Position numbers and translations under genes: made by a program. Source: Acinetobacter courvalinii (lineage in GTDB: Bacteria; Pseudomonadota; Gammaproteobacteria; Pseudomonadales; Moraxellaceae). From it: a DNA stretch of 64,000 nt. This document shows positions 50,431-58,790 of the stretch, in pieces (the stretch's first letter is position 1; every line of letters starts with the position of its first letter). The notes below the pieces were generated by a model, which was not told the origin of the DNA, ran no database searches, and saw only the letters and a program-made list of their open reading frames with translations. Where the stretch lies: positions 1,690,739 through 1,754,738 of the forward strand of contig NZ_BMDA01000001.1 in the NCBI RefSeq assembly GCF_014635545.1, in the 5' to 3' direction.

Positions 50431-51717
50431 ATGAATATTTTAGTTTTGGGTAGCGGTGGCCGTGAACATGCACTTGCATGGAAAATCGCACAAGATGCAA
50501 AAGTCACTCAGGTTTTTGTGGCGCCAGGTAATGCAGGCACTGCAACTGAAGACAAATGCAAGAACGTTGAACTCGATATTTTAGACAATCCAGCCATTAT
50601 TGCTTTTGCCAAAGAAAATGATGTGGCATTAGTCATTGTTGGCCCTGAAGCACCTTTAGTGAATGGTGTGGTGGATGCAGCACGCGAAGCTGGTTTAAAA
50701 ATCTGGGGACCAACCCAATATGCAGCTCAGCTAGAAGGTTCTAAAGCATTTGCAAAACACTTCTTAAAGCGCCACAACATTCCAACTGCTTTTTATGATG
50801 TCTTTACTGAAGTCGATGCCGCTAAAGCTTATGTAGAGCAAAATGGCGCACCTATCGTTATCAAGGCAGATGGTCTTGCGGCAGGTAAAGGCGTGATCGT
50901 GGCCATGACCAACGAAGAAGCTTTCGCTGCGATTGACGATATGCTTGCAGGCAACAAATTCGGTGATGCAGGTTCACGTGTAGTGATTGAGCAGTTCCTT
51001 GCAGGCGAAGAAGCCAGCTTCATTTGCATGATCGATGGCAACAACATTTTGCCAATGGCGACATCACAAGACCATAAACGCATTTTTGAAGGCGATGAAG
51101 GTCCAAACACAGGTGGTATGGGTGCTTACTCTCCTGCGCCTGTGGTGACTGCGGAAGTCTTTGAACGTGTCATGAATGAAGTGATGCGCCCAACCGTTGA
51201 TGGTATGGCTGCGGACGGTCACGTTTATACAGGTTTCTTATACGCGGGCTTGATGATTGATGAACAAGGTCAACCACGTGTGATCGAATTCAACTGTCGT
51301 TTTGGTGATCCAGAAACCCAACCAATCATGATGCGCTTAAAATCATCTTTGGTTGATTTGGTAGAAGCAGGTATTGCAGGTAACATGCCAGCGGAAGCTG
51401 AATGGGATGAGCGTAAATCGATTGGTATCGTGCTTGCTGCTGGTGGTTACCCTGAAACTGTACGCAAAGGCGATGTAATTTCAGGTCTTGGTCAATCTCC
51501 AGAAGACACCAAAATTTTCCATGCTGGTACAGCAATGAGTGCTGATGGTCATGTGATTACTGCAGGTGGTCGCGTACTCTGCGTTACGGCATTAGGTGAT
51601 ACGGTACTTGAAGCACAAATCAATGCACTAGAGGTGTGTGGTCAGGTCACTTTCACTGGCATGCAATACCGTAGCGACATTGGCTATCGCGCCATCGCCC
51701 GTGAAAAAGCAGAATAA
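50431..51717 (+). CDS. purD: Phosphoribosylamine-glycine ligase
   Basis: PurD makes glycinamide ribonucleotide, the second step of purine synthesis. The 428-residue ATP-grasp protein begins MNILVLGSGGREHALAWKI. GPEAPLVNGVVDAAREAGLKIWGP, KADGLAAGKGVIVA (about residues 148-161) and FNCRFGDPETQPI (about residues 288-300) mark the ATP-grasp and active site. It follows purH, as in most gammaproteobacteria, and has its own terminator. Confidence 0.97.
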   Translation: MNILVLGSGGREHALAWKIAQDAKVTQVFVAPGNAGTATEDKCKNVELDILDNPAIIAFAKENDVALVIVGPEAPLVNGVVDAAREAGLKIWGPTQYAAQLEGSKAFAKHFLKRHNIPTAFYDVFTEVDAAKAYVEQNGAPIVIKADGLAAGKGVIVAMTNEEAFAAIDDMLAGNKFGDAGSRVVIEQFLAGEEASFICMIDGNNILPMATSQDHKRIFEGDEGPNTGGMGAYSPAPVVTAEVFERVMNEVMRPTVDGMAADGHVYTGFLYAGLMIDEQGQPRVIEFNCRFGDPETQPIMMRLKSSLVDLVEAGIAGNMPAEAEWDERKSIGIVLAAGGYPETVRKGDVISGLGQSPEDTKIFHAGTAMSADGHVITAGGRVLCVTALGDTVLEAQINALEVCGQVTFTGMQYRSDIGYRAIAREKAE

Positions 51718-51728
51718 GTAAATTCTGT

Positions 51729-51758
51729 AAAAAAGCCTTCTTCGGAAGGCTTTTTTTA
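51729..51758 (+). terminator. Terminator of purD
   Basis: Stem AAAGCCTTC/GAAGGCTTT with loop TTCG and seven T residues. Confidence 0.92.
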
Positions 51759-52326
51759 TTCCTTAAATTGCATAATTTCCACTTCTATATTCATTATTTA
51801 AATATAAAATTCAGAAAAATATATATTTATGTTTTAATTCAACCGGCTACAGCATTTTTTTTAAAAAACTATAAAACTATCATCAATTTATATTTACTTA
51901 TGCTGCAATTTCTCTTAAATAATCATAGTCTTATACCTCATAGTACACGCTGTTGCTCTGTCCCCTGCACTAAATTATTGCTATGATTGCCGAAATTTTA
52001 GATGTTGTTTTTATGTTAAATCAGTATTCTTTTTCATTCATTTCAAATGATTAGAATATTTAGCCTAACAAAACAAATTGCAGCTAAATCCAAATTTGAT
52101 TAGAAAAAGATATGAATACCTTATTTCCCGCTGTATATATACTAAATGGGAACATGAATATTCATTTATTTTTCGCGTGTTGTGGAAAGGACTCTACCGA
52201 AAACCTCAAGAATAATTCACGTGATTATTTAAGAGCGATGCCAATTTACAACATACAAACCTATTGCAATCATTAATGCTCGAGAAAGGCTGATTTTCTC
52301 GACATTATTCCGATTAGGATTTATAC
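51759..52326. other. AT-rich gap upstream of metQ with one leader hairpin
   Basis: Nearly 570 AT-rich bases with no credible gene. A perfect hairpin TCGAGAAA/TTTCTCGA (52280-52302, loop GGCTGAT) lies 25 bases before metQ. I see no SAM riboswitch core, although the gene downstream is for methionine uptake. Confidence 0.5.
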
Positions 52327-53202
52327 ATGAAAAAGCTGATTAGTCTTTTTTTAAGTGTATCGGTGTTATTACTTGCAGCTTGCAGTAAACAACCGGATAC
52401 CGCATCTACCGAGCAAAAAGGTGATGCTGCTGCATTACAAACTGTTGTAATCGCTTCTACAGGTTCTGACGCCGATATCTGGCGTTATATTGCAACTTTA
52501 CCTGAAACTAAAGCTGCAGGTCTAAAACTTGAAATTAAAAACTTCACTGACTATGTTGCAATGAATACTGCAGCAGCAAACAAAGAAGTTGATCTGAATG
52601 CGTTCCAGTCTTACGCTTACCTTGTGGCATTTAATGCTGCCAATAAAGATAAGATTGCACCTGTTTCAACCACCTATTTAGAGCCAATGGGTATCTACTC
52701 AAGCAAAGTCAAGAAAGTTGAAGAGTTTGCTGAAGGTGCCACCATTGCCATTCCAAATGACGGCGCGAACGAATCACGTGCATTATTACTTTTACAAAGC
52801 GCGGGCTTAATCAAGTTAAAAGCTGACTTTGATCCGGTAAAAGGCACGCCTGCTGACATTACTGAAAACCCGAAAAAAATTGTGATCAAACCAATTCAAA
52901 TGGCAACAGCTGTACGTGTTAAAGACGAAGTTGATGCGATTTTATTAGGCAATACGCTGGCAATGGAAGGTGGTTTAAACGTTCTGAAAGATGCGATCTT
53001 CTATGAGCCTGTAGATCAAAGCACCAAGCTGAATGTAAACGTTTTAGCCACTGCAGAATCGCGTAAAGATGATCCTGTATTGCAAAAAGTTGGCGCACTT
53101 TACCATACTGAAGCGGTGAAGAAATATGTGCAAGAACACTTCGCGGGTACGAAAGTTGACGTAAACAAACCAACAAGCTATCTCACCGAAGCGAATTCGT
53201 AA
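52327..53202 (+). CDS. metQ: Methionine-binding lipoprotein MetQ
   Basis: MetQ is the substrate-binding lipoprotein of the methionine ABC importer. The 291-residue protein has the lipobox LLLAAC (Cys19), then the NlpA-type domain: VVIASTGSDADIWRYIATLP, NFTDYVAMNTAAANKEVDLNAFQSYAYL and ATIAIPNDGANESRALLLLQSAGLIKL. It is upstream of metN, separated by a terminator, whereas E. coli has metN-metI-metQ. Confidence 0.93.
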   Translation: MKKLISLFLSVSVLLLAACSKQPDTASTEQKGDAAALQTVVIASTGSDADIWRYIATLPETKAAGLKLEIKNFTDYVAMNTAAANKEVDLNAFQSYAYLVAFNAANKDKIAPVSTTYLEPMGIYSSKVKKVEEFAEGATIAIPNDGANESRALLLLQSAGLIKLKADFDPVKGTPADITENPKKIVIKPIQMATAVRVKDEVDAILLGNTLAMEGGLNVLKDAIFYEPVDQSTKLNVNVLATAESRKDDPVLQKVGALYHTEAVKKYVQEHFAGTKVDVNKPTSYLTEANS

Positions 53203-53218
53203 TATAATACTCTCAAAT

Positions 53219-53249
53219 AAAACAGGCAAAGTGATTTTGCCTGTTTTTT
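53219..53249 (+). terminator. Terminator between metQ and metN
   Basis: Stem AAAACAGGCAAA/TTTGCCTGTTTT with loop GTGAT and a T-run. It ends 26 bases before the metN start. Confidence 0.88.
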
Positions 53250-53274
53250 CTTTTCTGCCATAGTACTGACGAAC

Positions 53275-54303
53275 ATGATCCAATTTAAAAACATTTCGAA
53301 ACACTATCAGTTGAAAGGTCAAACGATCAATGCACTGGACCAGATCAATTTAGAGATCCCGGACGGCAGTATCTTTGGCATTATCGGCTATAGTGGTGCA
53401 GGTAAAAGTACACTGATCCGTTTGATTAATTTGCTTGAACGCCCGACGCAGGGACAAGTCATTATCAATCAAAAAGACTTTACTGCGATGGACGCACGAA
53501 CACTTCGTCAAGAACGTGCAAATATTGGCATGATCTTTCAGCACTTCAATCTTCTTCAGACCAAAACCGTGTCTGAAAATATTGAGATGCCGCTTAAATT
53601 ATTGGGGCACAGTAAAGCTGAACGGGATAAACGTCTGGCTGAATTGCTCGATTTTATCGATCTAAAACATAAAAAAGATGCCTACCCTGATGAACTTTCA
53701 GGCGGTCAAAAACAACGTGTTGGTATCGCACGTGCGCTGGCCAATCATCCCAAGATTCTACTCTGTGACGAAGCAACATCGGCACTTGACCCACAAACCA
53801 CCAAATCAGTTCTGGCACTCTTAAAAAAGATCAATCAGGAGCAGAACATTACCATTGTCATGGTCACCCATGAAATGGATGTGATCGAATCGGTATGTGA
53901 CTATGTAGCCGTAATGGAATCAGGTCATGTGATTGAAACCGGTCCAACCTTGGATATTTTCAGCCAGCCGCAGCACCCAACCACCAAAACCTTTATCCAA
54001 ACGGTTTTGCAGCAGCAGTTACCTGTCAATATTTTAAGTAATCTTGAACACCAGCATCACAATAGTATCTATAGCCTGCAGTTCCTAGGTACTTCAGCAC
54101 AGGAAACCGTGATTCAGGCTGCGATTAAACAGTTTGATGTCAGCTTAAATATTCTGTTTGCCAACATGACCGAGATTAATGGTACCGTGATCGGACAAAT
54201 GTTTATTCAACTGCTGGGCGATCCGTTGATCATTCAAGAAACCGTAAAGTTCCTTGAACTTCAAGGCGTGAAAGTAGAACAATCTGGAGTGGTCAGCCAA
54301 TGA
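53275..54303 (+). CDS. metN: Methionine ABC transporter ATP-binding protein MetN
   Basis: The 342-residue ATPase has Walker A GYSGAGKSTLIRLINLLERP (about residues 38-57), signature LSGGQKQRVGIARALANHP (about residues 141-159), Walker B ILLCDEATSALDP and an H-loop in MVTHEMDVIE. The C-terminal extension after about residue 260 is the NIL regulatory domain that senses methionine. Its stop overlaps the metI start (ATGA). With MetI it forms the importer core. Confidence 0.95.
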   Translation: MIQFKNISKHYQLKGQTINALDQINLEIPDGSIFGIIGYSGAGKSTLIRLINLLERPTQGQVIINQKDFTAMDARTLRQERANIGMIFQHFNLLQTKTVSENIEMPLKLLGHSKAERDKRLAELLDFIDLKHKKDAYPDELSGGQKQRVGIARALANHPKILLCDEATSALDPQTTKSVLALLKKINQEQNITIVMVTHEMDVIESVCDYVAVMESGHVIETGPTLDIFSQPQHPTTKTFIQTVLQQQLPVNILSNLEHQHHNSIYSLQFLGTSAQETVIQAAIKQFDVSLNILFANMTEINGTVIGQMFIQLLGDPLIIQETVKFLELQGVKVEQSGVVSQ

Positions 54304-54995
54304 GAGATTTAATTGTACAATGGCTCACGCAAGTCACTGCTCCTTTTTGGCATAGCTCGCTCTCAATCGATCAGTTTGTAACGGCGCTGCAAGAAACTTT
54401 CCAGATGGTATTCTTCTCTTTGCTATTTGGTTGTATTTGGGGCTTGATTCAGGGTATTACCCTGGTCGTGACCCGCACTGGCGGTATCCTACAAAATCGT
54501 GCGATTTATTATTTCCTTAATCCAATTGTGAATGCTCTGCGCTCCCTGCCTTTCATTATTCTTTTGATCGCTGTGATTCCACTCACCAAAATGCTGGTGG
54601 GTACATCAATTGGGACTTGGGCAGCGATTGTGCCTTTAACCATTTATGTCGGTCCGTATTTAGGTCGCTTAATTGAAACTTCGTTACTTGAAGTGAATGA
54701 AGGCATTGTCGAATCTGCTCAAGCAATGGGTGCATCCCCTTGGCAAATTATCTTTAAGTTTATTATCCCTGAAGCACGTAGCTCTTTGATTCTAAATTTA
54801 ACCACGGGTACGATCTCGCTCATCGGCGCAACAGCCATGGCAGGTGCAGTCGGTGCAGGCGGTATCGGTGACTTGGCAATTTCGTATGGTTATCAACGTT
54901 TCGACACCAGCGTGGTGATTTTAACCGTAATCGTGTTATTGCTACTGGTACAAATGGTACAGATGCTTGGGGATTGGTTGGCTAAATTGCGCTAA
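54300..54995 (+). CDS. metI: Methionine ABC transporter permease MetI
   Basis: The 231-residue permease has five to six membrane helices and the inner-membrane-component motif EAAQAMGASPWQ-like stretch (SAQAMGASPWQIIFKFIIPEA, about residues 140-160), where the coupling helix docks on MetN. It overlaps metN by four bases. The operon order metQ-metN-metI and the absence of other genes indicate a dedicated importer for D/L-methionine. Confidence 0.95.
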   Translation: MRDLIVQWLTQVTAPFWHSSLSIDQFVTALQETFQMVFFSLLFGCIWGLIQGITLVVTRTGGILQNRAIYYFLNPIVNALRSLPFIILLIAVIPLTKMLVGTSIGTWAAIVPLTIYVGPYLGRLIETSLLEVNEGIVESAQAMGASPWQIIFKFIIPEARSSLILNLTTGTISLIGATAMAGAVGAGGIGDLAISYGYQRFDTSVVILTVIVLLLLVQMVQMLGDWLAKLR

Positions 54996-55007
54996 TCCAT
55001 GAGTTCA

Positions 55008-55036
55008 TAAAAAAACGCTCAACTTGAGCGTTTTTT
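55008..55036. terminator. Bidirectional terminator between metI and the HDAC-like gene
   Basis: Stem AAAACGCTC/GAGCGTTTT around five bases, with T-runs on the plus strand and A-run pairing on the minus strand. Confidence 0.85.
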
Positions 55037-55049
55037 GTTTTTTTAGCTT

Positions 55050-55919
55050 TTAGTTGGAAAAATAGATTTCATTGGCGGCCTTAAAAGTATTCACATGTAA
55101 AGGCACCAAATCATCCAGCGCCTGATATCCCCCTGCCAATACAAACAAGAGCGGAATTTTCATTTTCTTGGCCATGTCAAAGACAATACGATCCCGTTCA
55201 AATAACAACTCAGTGGTCAACCATCTGGAACCATATTTATCATGTTGATGACAGTCCATCCCGGCCTGATAAACCATCAGATCCGCTTCCCAGCGTGATG
55301 CATACTGAAAAGCCTCAAAGATCGCCTCTCGATACAAATCAAAATTTCCATGTTTCGGATGAATATATCGGGTCAGACTACGTTCACCCGCCTTGCAGCC
55401 AAAACGGATACCAAAAATGCCAAAATTAATCAGATTGGTCATACGGTTGGTAAAAATAGCCGTACCATCCCCCCCATGTTGATCACAATCCAAAATGAAG
55501 ATCCGTTTCTCAGGATATTGCTTCGCGACCAGTGCCAGACCATTGAAAGTGCAATACGCGGCACCCGATTCATAACTGGCGTGATGAAATCCCTGAGCAA
55601 TATTGGCAGCGATTCCTTCTTTCAAGGCAATCTCAGCGCCTCGCAATTGTCCCGCCTGAACCGATAAAATCGCATCTCTCAACTGCTCGTTCCATGGCTT
55701 AAAACCTTGAATGGTGGCGAATGCCGATTGCCCTGATAGAAAAGCATCGACGTAGTGTGGATGATGTAGTTTTCTTAAGATCTCAATATCAATCAGCCCT
55801 GGATCAACCAGCTCTGCCATTTGATGCGTACGCAGCACATCGGCAACAGCGGTGAGTTTTTCCATACTATTGGTATGCGTCTGTGCAAAGTATCGCGGAG
55901 AGTAACAAGCCTTTAGCAT
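55050..55919 (-). CDS. Histone deacetylase family protein
   Basis: This 289-residue bacterial class II-type deacetylase-like enzyme has zinc and catalytic residues in GFHHASYESGAAYCTFNG (about residues 111-128; HH pair), ILDCDQHGGDGTAIF (about residues 142-156; Asp/His zinc ligands), YQAGMDCHQHDKYG (about residues 217-230; Asp ligand) and FVLAGGY. Substrates of relatives include acetylated polyamines and acetyl-lysine; the one here is unknown. It overlaps the upstream unknown gene by seven bases, which implies coupled translation. Confidence 0.88.
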   Translation of the reverse strand: MLKACYSPRYFAQTHTNSMEKLTAVADVLRTHQMAELVDPGLIDIEILRKLHHPHYVDAFLSGQSAFATIQGFKPWNEQLRDAILSVQAGQLRGAEIALKEGIAANIAQGFHHASYESGAAYCTFNGLALVAKQYPEKRIFILDCDQHGGDGTAIFTNRMTNLINFGIFGIRFGCKAGERSLTRYIHPKHGNFDLYREAIFEAFQYASRWEADLMVYQAGMDCHQHDKYGSRWLTTELLFERDRIVFDMAKKMKIPLLFVLAGGYQALDDLVPLHVNTFKAANEIYFSN

Positions 55920-56899
55920 GGATGTCCTACATAAATCTGATCTTTGGCAATATCCATCAGCTGACTTAACTCAGTGCTATCCGGTCTGAATAATCCATTA
56001 TCGACCTGTTGTTTAAAATGATAGCCAAATGCCCGCGCACGATGTTGTGGCGAAACAGCCAAGGTGGTTAGACGTAAAAACCAGAAACCATGCATTTTGG
56101 CAATCGGAATCACATAACCTTTATATTGCTTGTTTTTATGCTTTTCGAGTTGTTCAATCTCATAATGTGTAGAGAATAAACTGCCTGCCGGTAATCGGAC
56201 CCCATTCATCATTAAAGGAACCAGACTGATACAAGAATGGTTATCCCCCATATTCAGCTTTTCCATCATAACCGGTTGATCATGTTGGTCCACAAAAATA
56301 TTGATTTCGCCCTGCCGTAATAAACGGTGATGGGCAATGCGCAAAAAGAATTTTTCCGCCATGGGACAAGAACCTACCTTCGGCTTTTCAGCCAAAGCCT
56401 GACATTCGATCATGCCAAAATCCTGCGCTGTATGAGGGAGGATAATATCGGCAAGCAACTGACAGATCAGTTTACTTTCTTCGAGCTGGGCATATTGATG
56501 AATATTTCTGAGTTTGGCTTGGAATTCCACTTCCTGTCGCAAATATTGAGTAAATGGTTCTTGTGCATCTAAACGCTGTAAATATTGCTGGACATCCGCA
56601 TTCATATCCAGATTACGCCATGTTTGTAGTGACAGGCCATAAGAAGCAGATTGGTTGAGAATATTTTTCAGCGCTTTGCTTTCATAATCTTCAAAAATGC
56701 GTAAATCCTGAAACCCAACCGGATCACGCACCTGCGAAACAAACTCTGCAATCACCCGCGTCGCTTGTGTATAGCCACAACCTCTGCGCTCTGTTTGATG
56801 GCTAAAGTGTTCATTCAACATTTCTGTCAGTTTGGCAGAGAGCGGAAATAAATATTTTTTAAAAATCATGACCACTTCGTGATCAGCCACATCAGACAT
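55913..56899 (-). CDS. Uncharacterised protein coupled to the HDAC-like gene
   Basis: I do not recognise this 328-residue protein. It is soluble, with no signal peptide or membrane helix. Features visible are a Cys/Gly pair near residue 40 (RRGCGYTQAT), GSCPMAEKFFLRIAHHRLL (about residues 175-193), SLVPLMMNGVRLPAGSLFSTHYE and a long helix-rich end (LAVSPQHRARAFGYHFKQQ). Its last codons overlap the HDAC-like start by seven bases, so the two are probably one functional unit. An internal ATG (MIFKKYLF) ten residues on is an alternative start. Confidence 0.72.
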   Translation of the reverse strand: MSDVADHEVVMIFKKYLFPLSAKLTEMLNEHFSHQTERRGCGYTQATRVIAEFVSQVRDPVGFQDLRIFEDYESKALKNILNQSASYGLSLQTWRNLDMNADVQQYLQRLDAQEPFTQYLRQEVEFQAKLRNIHQYAQLEESKLICQLLADIILPHTAQDFGMIECQALAEKPKVGSCPMAEKFFLRIAHHRLLRQGEINIFVDQHDQPVMMEKLNMGDNHSCISLVPLMMNGVRLPAGSLFSTHYEIEQLEKHKNKQYKGYVIPIAKMHGFWFLRLTTLAVSPQHRARAFGYHFKQQVDNGLFRPDSTELSQLMDIAKDQIYVGHPC

Positions 56900-57251
56900 A
56901 AGCTCCCCCTGCTTTGTTATGATGATTTAAACGATCTCATCCTTATTTTGTTAAATCTAATTTTTAAATAGTTTAGCTTTAATAAAGTATTTCTTATAGG
57001 ATTAAAGATGAATATAAATCATTCACTTATAAAACTTTTCTTTCATCTTTATTGAAAATACAACACTTGTCAACTATTAATAAATTGCGTGGATATCGAC
57101 GTCAGAATCTGCCTTAAAAAGTCAGTATTACTGTACAAATGCAGCGCTTTTTTGCACTGAATGACATTTGCACTTAAACTAGAGACAGGCACTAAACGTT
57201 TAGTACCCCCACCCACAATAACCACATGCAATAAAGATTCAGGATTCGGTC
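56900..57251. promoter_or_regulatory. Divergent region upstream of gloB with perfect palindrome
   Basis: The 352-base gap between diverging genes contains the perfect 14-bp palindrome ACTAAACGTTTAGT at 57191-57204, 47 bases before the gloB start. Nothing else stands out in this AT-rich stretch. Confidence 0.5.
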
Positions 57252-57983
57252 ATGCACTATAAGATTCATGTCATTGACGTCAAAAATGCCTTAAAAAATT
57301 ATATCTGGTTATTGGAAGATACACGCAGCAAAGAAGTTGTTGCGGTCGATCCCACAGAAGCCGATCTGGTCACCGCTTTTTGCCAGCAGCATCAACTCAC
57401 GCTGAAACAGGTCTGGCTGACCCATTGGCATCCAGACCATACCGGTGGTGTCCCTGGCTTATTGGCCAATCAGAATATTGAAGTCTTTGGGCCGCGAGAT
57501 GAATTGAGCAAAATCTCTCTCATCTCAAATCCGCTACAGAATAATGATCATTTTCACTTTAATGATCTGAAAATTGAGGTGATCGCAACACCAGGTCATA
57601 CCTTAGGTCATATCACGTATTTTATTGAAGAAATGGATAGCCTGTTCAGTGGTGATACCCTGTTTGCAATGGGCTGCGGGCGTTTATTCGAAGGCACAGC
57701 AGAACAAATGTACCATTCCTTAAATCGACTGGCCGCATTACCTATTCAGACCAAAGTGTATTGCACCCATGAATATACCCTTGCCAATGGCGAGTTTGCC
57801 TTGACTGTCGAGCCACATAATGTCGCCTTGCAAGAACGGATGCGACAGGTCAAAGCATTACGCGATGCAGAGCAAATCACCTTGCCGAGTACTATTGAAC
57901 TGGAACTTGCAACCAATCCATTTTTACGTACCGTTAGTGCTGAGGAGTTCGCGCGCATCCGTAGCCTGAAAGATCAGTTTTAA
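57252..57983 (+). CDS. gloB: Hydroxyacylglutathione hydrolase (glyoxalase II)
   Basis: GloB hydrolyses S-lactoylglutathione in methylglyoxal detoxification. The 243-residue metallo-beta-lactamase-fold protein has THWHPDHTGG (about residues 56-65, metal ligands), TPGHTLGHITYF (about residues 112-123), SGDTLFAMGCGRLFEGT (about residues 131-147) and THEYTLANGEFALTVEP (about residues 169-185), with the usual C-terminal end. gloA is not in the window. A terminator follows. Confidence 0.93.
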   Translation: MHYKIHVIDVKNALKNYIWLLEDTRSKEVVAVDPTEADLVTAFCQQHQLTLKQVWLTHWHPDHTGGVPGLLANQNIEVFGPRDELSKISLISNPLQNNDHFHFNDLKIEVIATPGHTLGHITYFIEEMDSLFSGDTLFAMGCGRLFEGTAEQMYHSLNRLAALPIQTKVYCTHEYTLANGEFALTVEPHNVALQERMRQVKALRDAEQITLPSTIELELATNPFLRTVSAEEFARIRSLKDQF

Positions 57984-58007
57984 TGTTTGATGTTAATTTA
58001 AGCGATT

Positions 58008-58051
58008 CATTTTCTACGCTTCATTTAAGCTAGAAAATGAAATCATTTTTT
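58008..58051 (+). terminator. Terminator of gloB
   Basis: Stem CATTTTCTA/TAGAAAATG, with an inner GCTT/AAGC stem and loop CATTT, ending in a T-run at 58045-58051. The rest of the gap to 58282 is AT-rich with no gene. Confidence 0.7.
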
Positions 58052-58282
58052 ACATTTGTCATGAAATATTTATTTAAAAAATAATTTTTAAATCCCAAAA
58101 ATTAAAAATAGTTTAGTATTTAAATTCAAATAGATATAAAAACACTAGATAAAATTATACTTAGAAAAATTACGCTAATTTTACATTACTTACACGTGGC
58201 AAAATAATTCTATGTATTGCCCCTTTAAAAAAATTTGGCTGACCCTTATTAATAAATACATGTTCACAAGGAGATCTCTGGC

Positions 58283-58489
58283 ATGAAAAACAGAGTTGTT
58301 AAAGCAAAAAACGTATTGGCTTTCCGTATTTGGTTAGAAAAATTGGGATATTCAGTTAAAAACCTTACAGATAACCGTGGTTTTACCTTCAGCTTTAAAA
58401 AAGAATATGGTTTGGTGACAGGCGATCTCTCTGGTAATGCTTTAGCAATGCAGTTGGGTGAAGAATTCGAAGATCATTTAAAAGCCTAA
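58283..58489 (+). CDS. Small hypothetical protein (68 aa)
   Basis: The 68-residue basic-then-acidic protein (MKNRVVKAKNVLAFRIWLEK, later LVTGDLSGNALAMQLGEEFE) has a strong ribosome-binding site (AAGGAGATCTCTGGC) and a following stem-loop at 58511-58536. These features support a real gene. I recognise no family and no clear motif. Confidence 0.65.
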   Translation: MKNRVVKAKNVLAFRIWLEKLGYSVKNLTDNRGFTFSFKKEYGLVTGDLSGNALAMQLGEEFEDHLKA

Positions 58490-58510
58490 TGATAAAATTT
58501 CCAAAACACG

Positions 58511-58536
58511 AGGATTCCAAAGGGATTTGGAATCCT
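58511..58536 (+). terminator. Stem-loop after the 68-aa gene
   Basis: Perfect 11-bp arms AGGATTCCAAA and TTTGGAATCCT with loop GGGA. It is followed by TGATTTATAAAG, a weak T-tail. Confidence 0.6.
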
Positions 58537-58652
58537 TGATTTATAAAGATAAACATAGTTCCAACTTTATCTCCCTTTTTAATTCTTCATTTTCTAGCCA
58601 TTTCCAATAAAAATTTCATTGGAACGCAACCGATTTCCAAGTATCATATTGC

Positions 58653-58752
58653 CCAGTCGAGGGATGCTGCGACAATTGATCGGCACTAAAGATCAATTTG
58701 CCAGGCTCGACGATCGGTTAAACATTCGCTTTAGCCAACAACGGCATCCGCG
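58653..58752 (+). promoter_or_regulatory. S-adenosylhomocysteine (SAH) riboswitch
   Basis: P1 is GTCGAG (58656-58661) with CTCGAC (58706-58711). P2 is AATTGATC/GATCAATT (58674-58698). A pseudoknot forms from GGATGC (58662-58667) and GCATCC (58744-58749). The conserved GCTGCGAC and GCCAGGCTCGA blocks, and AACGGCATCC at the end, match the known SAH riboswitch consensus. It lies 38 bases before ahcY, its usual partner, and turns ahcY on when SAH accumulates. Confidence 0.88.
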
Positions 58753-58790
58753 AACAGAATGATCCATACTATTTTTTCTAGGAGATCCTG

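Noticed and set aside
51768..51986. 72-codon open frame after purD
   Set aside because: Low-complexity AT-rich translation with no ribosome-binding site; it begins only ten bases after the purD terminator.
51759..52326. SAM riboswitch before metQ
   Set aside because: No conserved core or pseudoknot can be placed; only one short hairpin is visible.
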